A DNA stretch of 16,263 nucleotides from an uncultured Mycoplasmatota bacterium (GTDB lineage: Bacteria; Bacillota_I; Bacilli_A; RF39; UBA660), in assembly GCA_900552975.1 (NCBI GenBank), contig UWSL01000023.1, forward strand, positions 1 to 16,263, read 5' to 3'. Each line of letters begins with the position of its first letter. Positions within the stretch are counted from its first letter, which is position 1. The notes under the pieces are model-generated. The model made no database searches and was not told where the DNA came from. It was given only the letters and a program-made list of their open reading frames with translations. This document shows positions 6,106 through 12,743 of the stretch, piece by piece. The position numbers and the translations under genes were made by a program.

Positions 6106-7920
6106 TTAAATTTTAAATTTATTTTTAACACCAAACAAACCAATTAAACTAATGATACCACCAATTAAGATGACTGCTATTGATAAAAAGGCTCCCGTTT
6201 TAGGATTTTCAGGTTCTTTAGTTTCTTCAGGAGCATTTGCATTATTTTGATTATTTTGTTTAAGTTCAAGTATCTTAGCAATGTTAAATTTTTCAGTATT
6301 ACAATTACTATAATTGTCACAAACATTTACAGAAAAGTCTTTATCAGTAGGTTTGATTTCTTTTTCAAGTAAAGTTTTGTTTACAGTGGTGAAGCCTTCA
6401 ATGTCAGCAAGCTCTTCTTCTGAGGAAATGACAATCTTACCACTATTTTCTTCTGTTACATATTTAATTGTATAAGATGGTTTATTTTTTAAGTTATTTA
6501 ATGACGTTGTATAAAATTGATAAGTATTGTTAGCATCATAAGCTTGGGTAGCATAACCAAATATTGCCTCTTTATCATCAAAGCTTATTGACTCAAGTTC
6601 GCCAATATCAGGGCCAAGATAAATAATTTTTTCCAAGCGGCCAAATGACTTGGTTGGTTTTTTATCACTAGTAAGTTTGGCATTATATACATAAACAAGA
6701 GCAGAAAAAGTTGGATTTAGACACCAAAATTGATATCTTGACGAACAGCCACCTTCAAAAGTTGTCATATAAAGATAGCCATCATGATATTCCATTCCTT
6801 GAGTCGTTTCAACTGAACCAGTATCAAAAGAATATAATTTATTAAATTCATTATCTAAAGCATACATTTTTCGACCAAGAAAGCCAAAATATAAATCATT
6901 ATATTTATCATAAGCAATAGCACTATAGCCACTGGCATTTTCAGTATAAGTTTTGGTATGTTCCATTGTATCTGCATTGTATGAAAATATTTCTTGATAG
7001 CTATTAGGGCCAACTAATAATACTTCATTTGTTTTACTATTATAGGTCATATCATTACCATGACCAGTATTATCATAAGACTTTTTATATAAAGTTTTAA
7101 AGTCAGCACCTGTATATGAAATAACTAATCCTCTATCTGGATTGGAATTATTACTAGAATAAAAGACTAGTTTATCTTTTGTTTTGGTGAAACCTTGAAG
7201 TTGTTTGTAAGTAAAATTATCATATGTTTCTTGCGGATATGGATATGCATATTTTTTAGTTATTTTAGATGTATAATCAAGGTAAGGAGAAGATTTAGTT
7301 AATTGCTTTTTGGATATATTAAGAACGGGACGAATACCTCTTTTATTAGTAATACCAACAAGACGATTATTACCATATTCAGTTATAGTGTAAGCGTAAG
7401 TTTGATCAGCAGGATATAAATCTTTAGACCAAAAACCATAGTAATTTTTTAGCTCTTTATTATCATAATAATATGAATTAAACATAAAACGTGAATACGT
7501 TAATCCATTATTATTTACGCTGATAGCATCAGGATTTTCGGCGCTTATTTCTGGTTTAGTACTTAGTTTCATGAATTTAACGATAGTGTCTTCATCAATG
7601 ATATCAAGGTCTCCTTGATAGTTAGTCCATTTTTCTTTTGTTTGTTTTAAAACATTTTCATAATTATTATAAGTATCGCTAGCTATGTTATGGTCAAGCA
7701 TTATTTTTAAATTTTCTTGATCAGCAGTATCATTATCTTCTAAAACAATAAAACGATAACAAGTTGTATCTTGATTATAGAAAGTCCAATAATTTGTTTC
7801 GTCGCACTGTTTGTTATTTATTGGATCAAAATAAGCATAATCAGTAATGGAATACTTTTCAAAAGCGTTTACACTAATGGGAATTAAAAAAATTAAAAAT
7901 GCTAAAATATTTTTTTTCAT
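6106..7920 (-). CDS. NPKTG-anchored surface protein with DUF6273-like and beta-propeller-like regions
   Basis: A 604-residue exported protein. I chose the ATG at 7920: it opens directly on a signal peptide (MKKN, hydrophobic core, cleavage near VNA|F). The in-frame ATG four codons upstream abuts the GAGG and would have no spacing. An N-terminal domain (about 25-205) ends in GIRPVLNI (195-202), like the GxRPxxxL ending of DUF6273-type domains in gut Firmicute surface proteins. Residues ~215-480 contain recurring Tyr/Gly-rich beta-strand blades that look like a beta-propeller. The C-terminus has Asn/Glu-rich spacer, NPKTG (572-576), a hydrophobic helix and a basic tail, a sortase sorting signal. 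Several Cys (QC, TTC, GGC, WC, VC, NC) could form disulfides. It has its own promoter and terminator. Ligand and function are unknown. Confidence 0.85.
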   Translation of the reverse strand: MKKNILAFLIFLIPISVNAFEKYSITDYAYFDPINNKQCDETNYWTFYNQDTTCYRFIVLEDNDTADQENLKIMLDHNIASDTYNNYENVLKQTKEKWTNYQGDLDIIDEDTIVKFMKLSTKPEISAENPDAISVNNNGLTYSRFMFNSYYYDNKELKNYYGFWSKDLYPADQTYAYTITEYGNNRLVGITNKRGIRPVLNISKKQLTKSSPYLDYTSKITKKYAYPYPQETYDNFTYKQLQGFTKTKDKLVFYSSNNSNPDRGLVISYTGADFKTLYKKSYDNTGHGNDMTYNSKTNEVLLVGPNSYQEIFSYNADTMEHTKTYTENASGYSAIAYDKYNDLYFGFLGRKMYALDNEFNKLYSFDTGSVETTQGMEYHDGYLYMTTFEGGCSSRYQFWCLNPTFSALVYVYNAKLTSDKKPTKSFGRLEKIIYLGPDIGELESISFDDKEAIFGYATQAYDANNTYQFYTTSLNNLKNKPSYTIKYVTEENSGKIVISSEEELADIEGFTTVNKTLLEKEIKPTDKDFSVNVCDNYSNCNTEKFNIAKILELKQNNQNNANAPEETKEPENPKTGAFLSIAVILIGGIISLIGLFGVKNKFKI

Positions 7921-7946
7921 ACTATCTATCATCCTCTACTATATAA

Positions 7947-7975
7947 ATGGTAGCATATGAGTGAATAGATGACAA
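7947..7975 (-). promoter_or_regulatory. promoter of the NPKTG surface protein
   Basis: On the minus strand -35 TTGTCA (7970-7975) is 17 bases from -10 TACCAT (7947-7952), which is preceded by TGC, giving an extended -10. It lies between the upstream gene's terminator and the surface-protein start, so the gene is probably its own transcription unit. Confidence 0.6.
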
Positions 7976-7992
7976 CAATTTTTAAAATAAAA

Positions 7993-8009
7993 AAAGTGCT
8001 ATGCACTTT
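7993..8009 (-). terminator. intrinsic terminator after the ADP-ribosylglycohydrolase / small membrane protein unit
   Basis: The perfect seven-base stem AAAGTGC/GCACTTT has loop TAT (plus strand). On the minus strand it is followed by a T-rich run (7992-7986), just after the stop codon at 8017. Confidence 0.85.
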
Positions 8010-8016
8010 ATTTATT

Positions 8017-8343
8017 TTAACGGGGAATAAAAGAAGTAGGTTCATTCTGTTTAGCTTCAGGTTTAAAAGTTTCATTAACAAATGAAATGAAAAAAGTTAA
8101 TGAAAGTAAAATATTGAAAAACAAAGCAACAGACGCAAGTAAAAGGCTATCAATTGTTGTTTTATTTTCTTTATGTAGACGAGTTATAATAGAAGTTACT
8201 ATTCCTAGTATACCTAGAATAATACCTAATATTAAATATAAAAAAGAAATATTAAAAAGAAAACAACATAATATAGATAAAATACTAAAAATATAAGCAA
8301 TTATATTTATGATTTTTTTGTTATCTTTTAATTTTTCAAGCAT
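8017..8343 (-). CDS. small membrane protein, DUF4190-like
   Basis: A 108-residue protein of unknown function. A short basic N-terminus is followed by three hydrophobic segments at about 11-31, 33-53 and 64-90, then a hydrophilic tail ending TSFIPR. The second segment, GIILGILGIVTSI, resembles the Gly-rich helix of the DUF4190 group, but this is a loose likeness. The Shine-Dalgarno AAAGGAG lies nine bases before the ATG, directly after the stop of the ADP-ribosylglycohydrolase gene. The 20-base gap and shared terminator suggest co-transcription with that gene. No functional link is visible. Confidence 0.75.
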   Translation of the reverse strand: MLEKLKDNKKIINIIAYIFSILSILCCFLFNISFLYLILGIILGILGIVTSIITRLHKENKTTIDSLLLASVALFFNILLSLTFFISFVNETFKPEAKQNEPTSFIPR

Positions 8344-8363
8344 TTTTCTAACTCCTTTATAAT

Positions 8364-9302
8364 TTATTGATATTTGTTTTCACTAAATTCTTCAAAGATA
8401 TCCATCAAGTATTCGCGACGAGCAATTGGCTCTAACCATTGTTCCGGTATTTGATCATAACCGTAAATTATGCCACATACTGCTCCTGTTAAGGCAGCAA
8501 TGGTATCAGTATCTTCACCTAGATTAATGGCACCAATAATGGCTTCTTTATAATTTTCAGATTTTAATGAAACCCAAATAGTTGCTTCAAGTGTATCCAC
8601 TATATAAGATGTTGAATTTATATCTTTTAATTTATATTTAGTGATGTCATCTTTTAAAAGTCGGGCATATGCTTTTTCAGCTTCTTCACCAAACATTGAA
8701 TAATCAACACATTTAGTCATGCTATAAGCTGAAAATTTATCTTTGTCATTTAATAAAAACATGATAAATCGCACATATATGTAACACCCCATTTGACTAA
8801 TTGGATGAGCATGAGTAATTGATGAGATATTTTTTACCAACTCTATTATCTCAAAGTCTTTAAGACGTTTAGCTACAGCATAATAAGCAATTGGCAATAT
8901 TCGCATTAGGGAGCCATTGCCATTACTATTAATATCTTTAAGACCGCAACTTAGCGGATCTTTTCGTTGTTCGTTATATTTAGAAATAGCAGCATTGCAT
9001 GTGTTACCTATATCAAATACTTCTTTATAAGGTGTATAATCTGCATGATATTTCCAAGAAACAAATTTTAAGGCAATATCATCATAGTCAATAGTTAGTT
9101 TTGCATTAATAGAATCTATCGTCGCAATAAGCATAGATGTATCATCACTCCATGTTCCTTCTGGTACATTATGAGTTTGATACCCAATCATTTTAGTAAC
9201 AGGTTTTTTTAATAATTCTTCACGACTTTGGAATTCAAGAGGAACTCCCATAGCATCTCCTACGACAAATCCCATTAAACCACTTATGTATTTCAACCTC
9301 AT
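8364..9302 (-). CDS. ADP-ribosylglycohydrolase (DraG/ARH family)
   Basis: A 312-residue hydrolase expected to remove ADP-ribose from modified proteins or small molecules using a dinuclear Mg2+ site. Family motifs run in order: GDAMGVPLEF (15-24), metal-binding WSDDTSM (51-57), GNGSLMRILPIAY in the middle, and LGEDTDTIAALTGAVCG from about 261. Together these give the complete Asp/Thr metal-ligand set. The ATG at 9302 is preferred over a GTG four codons upstream, because GGTGGGTGAT sits just before it and would be inside the longer frame. A strong TATAAT lies about 20 bases upstream. No ADP-ribosyltransferase or nitrogenase gene is nearby, so the substrate is unknown. It leads a two-gene unit with the small membrane protein. 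Confidence 0.9.
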   Translation of the reverse strand: MRLKYISGLMGFVVGDAMGVPLEFQSREELLKKPVTKMIGYQTHNVPEGTWSDDTSMLIATIDSINAKLTIDYDDIALKFVSWKYHADYTPYKEVFDIGNTCNAAISKYNEQRKDPLSCGLKDINSNGNGSLMRILPIAYYAVAKRLKDFEIIELVKNISSITHAHPISQMGCYIYVRFIMFLLNDKDKFSAYSMTKCVDYSMFGEEAEKAYARLLKDDITKYKLKDINSTSYIVDTLEATIWVSLKSENYKEAIIGAINLGEDTDTIAALTGAVCGIIYGYDQIPEQWLEPIARREYLMDIFEEFSENKYQ

Positions 9303-9322
9303 GATATCACCCACCTAAATTA

Positions 9323-9351
9323 ATTATACTATATTTTTTAAAGTTTTAATA
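9323..9351 (-). promoter_or_regulatory. promoter of the ADP-ribosylglycohydrolase gene
   Basis: On the minus strand a perfect -10 TATAAT (9323-9328) sits in a stretch identical over 18 bases (9322-9339) to the glycosyltransferase promoter (1184-1201). At 17-base spacing the -35 is TATTAA, which is poor. It lies in the 61-base gap after yfcE, so this gene probably starts a new unit. Confidence 0.5.
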
Positions 9352-9363
9352 TATTTTAAAGTA

Positions 9364-9891
9364 TTAAATTGTTTTTTCTTTGATTATTTTTTTAGTATCT
9401 AAATCAATTAGATAGAAAGTTTTATTTTCATAAATAAAGCAAGTATGTTCAGGATAAAGTTTAGGAATACCTACACTACCTGGGTTTAATTTTTTACCAT
9501 CTAAATTATAAATATGTGTATGACCACAAAGACAATAGTTGTTACCTATCAGGTCTATATATTTATCAAACAAATGACCATGTGTTAGATAAAAAAGATT
9601 ACCATCTAAATTAATGGTGTCATAGTCTTTACTTAAAGAGAAGTCTGTAACCATGTCATCTACTTCCGCATCACAATTACCGCGAACCGCAATAATTTTA
9701 TCAGTATATTTATTTAATATTTCAGCAACAGCCATTGTTTCATAGTCTTCTGGCAAGGCATTACGAGGCCCATGATATAAAATATCTCCTAATAAAATTA
9801 TTTTATCAGGATTTTCGGCAATAAAAAGTTCTTCTAATTTTTTAGTATATTTTAGTGAACCGTGAATATCACTAGCAATTATTAGTTTCAT
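9364..9891 (-). CDS. yfcE: YfcE-type metallophosphoesterase (phosphodiesterase)
   Basis: A 175-residue calcineurin-like phosphodiesterase of the MJ0936/YfcE family, cytoplasmic and expected to use two Mn2+ or similar ions. The full metal-ligand motif set is present: SDIHG (D8, H10), GD (D36), GNCD (N72), THGH (H104) and CGHTH (H124, H126). It closes with the family's NPGSVGIPK. Length matches E. coli YfcE. The natural substrate of this family is not settled. The ATG has AAGGA upstream and starts 20 bases after the stop of the uracil-DNA-glycosylase-like gene, so the two form an operon. Confidence 0.9.
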   Translation of the reverse strand: MKLIIASDIHGSLKYTKKLEELFIAENPDKIILLGDILYHGPRNALPEDYETMAVAEILNKYTDKIIAVRGNCDAEVDDMVTDFSLSKDYDTINLDGNLFYLTHGHLFDKYIDLIGNNYCLCGHTHIYNLDGKKLNPGSVGIPKLYPEHTCFIYENKTFYLIDLDTKKIIKEKTI

Positions 9892-9911
9892 ATTATTCCT
9901 TCTTTCTTATA

Positions 9912-10565
9912 TTAATCAATATGATTAGCAATGATCCATTTTAAATCTTCAATTGCTTTGTCAACATTAAAATGACCATTACCAACTGGGTAGTAAACAG
10001 GAAAGCATTTGTATGTATGATTATCAATTATTTTTTCATGATATTGTTTACGATTTTCAGAAACGGATATTTTTTTATGTAAAAATATTGAACTAACTTG
10101 GTTACCAAATAAAATAATTATTTTAGGTTCAACGATGGATATTTCTTTTTCTAATAAGGGTAAGTAGTCCAAGAAATAATTGTCTTTTAAAGGACGAGCA
10201 TCAGTCTGGGTACATTTTCCGAGATTAGTAATAAACACATGATGATCTTTAATATTTTGGTAAACTTTTTCAGCAAATTCTGGAGTCCATTCTGAACCTT
10301 TTATTTTTTTGATTTCAGTGAGAGTAGAATCATCTAGTAAAGCAATTTTGTTGAATAAATCCCAAATGTTTTTTGTACCAAGCCAGGGATAATAAGAACC
10401 AGTCCAGTTATTTAGAGAGGCGACGTTGCGACCGGTTGGATTCATAAAAACAAAACAAATTTGGGGATGTTCTATTTCTCCCCCATTATAAATTGAATGT
10501 AGAGAAGGATCGCCATATATTTGTTGTAATTTATCATATTCACTATTTAAATCTTTTAATTGCAT
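9912..10565 (-). CDS. uracil-DNA glycosylase superfamily protein
   Basis: A 217-residue protein with the layout of the uracil-DNA glycosylase-like superfamily. The first motif is CFVFMNPTGRN (37-47), at the place of the GxxPG active-site loop. A buried strand, PKIIILFGNQVSS (147-159), follows. A late motif YYPVGNGHFN (191-200) replaces the HPS/HPA loop of family 4 enzymes. The helix ITNLGKC (112-118) supports the same fold. Canonical catalytic residues of families 1 and 4 are not obvious, so activity on uracil is uncertain. Four Cys are scattered (C37, C118, C187 and none clustered), so an iron-sulfur cluster as in family 4 seems unlikely. It has its own promoter and precedes yfcE by 20 bases. 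Confidence 0.72.
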   Translation of the reverse strand: MQLKDLNSEYDKLQQIYGDPSLHSIYNGGEIEHPQICFVFMNPTGRNVASLNNWTGSYYPWLGTKNIWDLFNKIALLDDSTLTEIKKIKGSEWTPEFAEKVYQNIKDHHVFITNLGKCTQTDARPLKDNYFLDYLPLLEKEISIVEPKIIILFGNQVSSIFLHKKISVSENRKQYHEKIIDNHTYKCFPVYYPVGNGHFNVDKAIEDLKWIIANHID

Positions 10566-10580
10566 TCTATCACCGCTATA

Positions 10581-10609
10581 AGTATACCATAGTGCTTAAT
10601 ATTTCCTAA
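10581..10609 (-). promoter_or_regulatory. promoter of the uracil-DNA-glycosylase-like / yfcE unit
   Basis: On the minus strand an extended -10 TGG-TATACT (TATACT at 10581-10586) is placed 17 bases after a weak -35, TTAGGA. It follows the terminator of the upstream surface-protein gene. A Shine-Dalgarno GGTGAT leads into the ATG at 10565. Confidence 0.5.
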
Positions 10610-10624
10610 AATTTTTTTAATAAA

Positions 10625-10651
10625 AAAATTTAGTCTTTTGGACTAAATTTT
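10625..10651 (-). terminator. intrinsic terminator of the NPETS surface protein
   Basis: An 11-base perfect stem (AAAATTTAGTC with GACTAAATTTT) has a five-base loop. On the minus strand a T-rich run follows. The gene's TAG stop codon lies inside the 5' arm of the stem. Confidence 0.88.
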
Positions 10652-11599
10652 ATGGAAGTATGCTTTTTTTCTTAAAAGAACTATTGAAAGTAAGATAATT
10701 GATAAAGCAAACAAACTGTATTTAGAGATAAGAACTGAAGTTTCAGGATTTTTTTCTTCAGATTCTTTTTCATCAGAATCATTAGGAGCTTCTGATTTAT
10801 TAAAAGAATCGCCTAAATCTTCTAAGTTTTTTATTGAAGCGGCATATGAGCCTTCAAGTTTAGTAAAATCAGCATTTGAGTCAACAATTGTTGTTAGAGT
10901 AACTTTTCCGCTATTATCATCTACTTTAGTATATGTTTGTGTATGTTTATAGCTATTAATACCGAAAGTTTCACCATCAGCATTAAAAAGATCATTATAT
11001 GTTACGTTAGGAAAATCTAGAGGAAGAACTTCTAAAATACGATTAGGAAATTCAGAATTAGGAATCGTTAACATATCACTAGATCCGGTCACTCCGTCAG
11101 CTAAAATAACGTAACTATTAGTAGTAGAACTTCCATTATTTAAAGAATGAGCAACTTGAAATAGAATAATTTGTAATTGATAAGCTGAAGCATCAAGTAA
11201 ATCAGCTCCTCTAGCAACCGCTACGGCAGATATAGCAATGGCTGGAAGTTTTATTTGGCTTTCCTTTTGAGCTTTATATTGTTCATAAGTTAATCCTTTG
11301 GAAAAAGTCATCTCTTGAGTAAAAGTTATTGTTCCATCACTATTGATAACATAAGCAATCTCGCTACTAGTTCCATCAGTATCTTTAATAGTAATCTTTG
11401 TATCATCAACAGTATATGTTGATGTATCATCAGTACATGTCCAACCACTTTCGGTAGCTTTGTCTTTATAATCAGCACAAGCTGTTCCAAATTTAGCAAA
11501 AGCAGCACTTAAATCATCTTTTGTTAAATTTTCTGCCAATACACTAAAAGGCATCATTAGAGTTAACATAAACGCAGTTATAAATATTTTCTTTTTCAT
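10643..11599 (-). CDS. secreted surface protein with NPETS sorting-like signal
   Basis: A 318-residue exported protein of unknown function. The signal peptide is MKKKIFITAFMLTLMMPFSVLA with cleavage after VLA (residue 22). An N-terminal region (23-120) contains two Cys (GTACAD, GWTCTD) that may form a disulfide and a Thr/Asp-rich beta segment. A helical, Ala-rich stretch follows (AIAISAVAVARGADLLDA), then a region with SYVILADGVTGSSDML and repeated Thr-rich strands. The C-terminus has an acidic Ser/Glu spacer, NPETS (284-288), a hydrophobic helix and RKK, the layout of a sortase-anchored protein, with Ser in place of the usual Gly. The Shine-Dalgarno is GGTGAT. I recognise no domain. Confidence 0.8.
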   Translation of the reverse strand: MKKKIFITAFMLTLMMPFSVLAENLTKDDLSAAFAKFGTACADYKDKATESGWTCTDDTSTYTVDDTKITIKDTDGTSSEIAYVINSDGTITFTQEMTFSKGLTYEQYKAQKESQIKLPAIAISAVAVARGADLLDASAYQLQIILFQVAHSLNNGSSTTNSYVILADGVTGSSDMLTIPNSEFPNRILEVLPLDFPNVTYNDLFNADGETFGINSYKHTQTYTKVDDNSGKVTLTTIVDSNADFTKLEGSYAASIKNLEDLGDSFNKSEAPNDSDEKESEEKNPETSVLISKYSLFALSIILLSIVLLRKKAYFHKI

Positions 11600-11687
11600 A
11601 CTATCACCTATGTTAATTATGACATATTTTATTTTTTTAGAAAATAGCTTTTTGAAATTTACATTTTCCTTAACACTAATTTGACAA

Positions 11688-11903
11688 TTATTTATCGTAT
11701 ATCTTTTTATTTAAATCTAATCCTTCTAATTGCAAAGCTATAATTAATTCATTTATTTCTTGATCAGTAAAAGTTAAATTTTTTAAATCTTTTCGTTTTA
11801 ATTGCCAAAGTTCTTTAATTGTTTTTATTTTACTTAAAGAAAGTTTTTCTTTTAATTTAGTAGAGATCATTAATTTTTCTATTTTATCTTCAATCCAACA
11901 CAT
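11688..11903 (-). CDS. stand-alone RNA polymerase alpha C-terminal-domain-like protein
   Basis: A 71-residue soluble protein whose whole length lines up with the alpha-CTD of RpoA. It opens with IEKLMISTKLKEKLSLSKIKTIKEL (compare I-x-x-L-x-L-S-x-R-x-x-x-x-L in RpoA), then LWQLKRKDLKNL, and closes with EINELIIALQLEGLDL (compare SLxEIKxxLxxxGLxL). The key DNA-contact Arg appears as Lys16 or Lys18, and the NLGKKS hairpin is replaced by NLTFTDQE, so UP-element binding may be lost. Full RpoA is about 310-330 residues; this protein has no alpha N-terminal domain. Start ATG has a clean AGGTGAT upstream. It follows a large hairpin terminator and precedes the NPETS surface gene by 88 bases. A generic helix-hairpin-helix protein is the alternative. 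Role unknown. Confidence 0.68.
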   Translation of the reverse strand: MCWIEDKIEKLMISTKLKEKLSLSKIKTIKELWQLKRKDLKNLTFTDQEINELIIALQLEGLDLNKKIYDK

Positions 11904-11922
11904 AATATCACCTATTTCTTAT

Positions 11923-11966
11923 AAAAAAACAAGTAGTAAACGGTCTTAGTTCTAAGGCTACTTGTT
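11923..11966 (-). terminator. terminator with nested loop after the lipoprotein-DUF1287 unit
   Basis: The nine-base stem AACAAGTAG/CTACTTGTT (11928-11936 with 11958-11966) encloses a 21-base loop. The loop can form its own small hairpin, CTTA-GTTC-TAAG. A T run follows on the minus strand (to 11923). It ends the DUF1287 unit but also lies in the leader of the alpha-CTD-like gene, about 20 bases before its start, so it could act as an attenuator. Confidence 0.72.
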
Positions 11967-12009
11967 ATAAATTTATTTTAACATTTTTAATTTTTTTTCG
12001 TAAGCTTTT

Positions 12010-12732
12010 TCAATCATTCCATGGTTTTAAAACTTCATCGCTTATTAAGGAAGCATCAAAGCGATAATGACCAGTAATTTCGTTTTTTAAAAGATAATCT
12101 TCTTCCCTATTTGGTTGTCCGCTATTATGAATGACATATGTTATACCATTTTTGTTACGTTTATCAGATATTATTCCAATATGTTTAGTATTGCGAAATA
12201 TGACAATATCACCAGGTTGCCATGAAGCAATCTCTTCAGGATTAGTTGTTAATGATTGAGCATATTTAGAAAAGAATACTTTAAGTGGACCAACACGGCG
12301 AAAATCGATATTAGGGTCTGGAGTAGCAACATAATCTTTATAGTCATCATAGTTATTTTTGATATCTTCATTAACCATATCTTTTAAGGAATATCCAGCA
12401 TTTTTAAAAGCACGCCATATAACGTCCGTACAAACACCAATATTATCTGGAGGATAAGCATTTTCATAGTATTCACTTTTATAAGCTGGATGATTTTGAG
12501 CATCGTTGCGTGCACCTATTACAAAGGCAGAATAATCATCGATATTGTCATGATTATAATCGATTTTACTATAGATAGTTTTAATATTAAAATCACTAGC
12601 TTTATATACTTCTTTGGGAATTAGATTGAAATAGTTCATTAAATATAAAACAACTAATGTAAAGACAATGATGACACCTATTAAATAAAATGGTTTTAAA
12701 ATTTCTTTTTTAGCTTGGTTAACTTGGGGCAT
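12010..12732 (-). CDS. DUF1287 membrane-anchored protein (NlpC/P60-like fold)
   Basis: A 240-residue protein with one N-terminal transmembrane helix (about 15-34) and an extracytoplasmic DUF1287 domain. Family hallmarks are YPPDNIGVCTDVIWRAF with C101, the PDPNIDFRRV motif, WQPGDIVIF, HIGIISD with H184, and YVIHNSG with H202. A Cys in a helix followed by His on strands is the arrangement of NlpC/P60-type cysteine peptidases and amidases, so cell-wall or peptide cleavage is possible but unproven. The start has GGTGAT upstream. It lies 11 bases after the lipoprotein stop, so the two are co-transcribed and both sit at the outer face of the membrane. It ends in TGA; the next in-frame stop is 15 codons on. 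Confidence 0.85.
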   Translation of the reverse strand: MPQVNQAKKEILKPFYLIGVIIVFTLVVLYLMNYFNLIPKEVYKASDFNIKTIYSKIDYNHDNIDDYSAFVIGARNDAQNHPAYKSEYYENAYPPDNIGVCTDVIWRAFKNAGYSLKDMVNEDIKNNYDDYKDYVATPDPNIDFRRVGPLKVFFSKYAQSLTTNPEEIASWQPGDIVIFRNTKHIGIISDKRNKNGITYVIHNSGQPNREEDYLLKNEITGHYRFDASLISDEVLKPWND

Positions 12733-12743
12733 TTTATCACCTT

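Noticed and set aside
6070..6125. A SigG-type promoter upstream of sigG (CGAATA then a -10 about 17 bases on), suggesting autoregulation.
   Set aside because: The -35-like CGAATA is fair but the -10 matches only about four of seven positions of the SigG consensus, which is expected by chance in AT-rich DNA.
8087..8296. A 69-codon plus-strand frame opposite the small DUF4190-like gene.
   Set aside because: The minus-strand product has regular transmembrane helices, a good ribosome-binding site and a terminator; the plus-strand frame has none of these.
11326..11508. A 60-codon minus-strand frame within the NPETS surface-protein gene.
   Set aside because: Same strand, other frame; Leu/Ile-rich shadow with no start signal.
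11904..12009. A T-box or other riboswitch in the leader of the alpha-CTD-like gene.
   Set aside because: No T-box motif or known riboswitch core is visible; the structure is adequately explained as a terminator with a folded loop.
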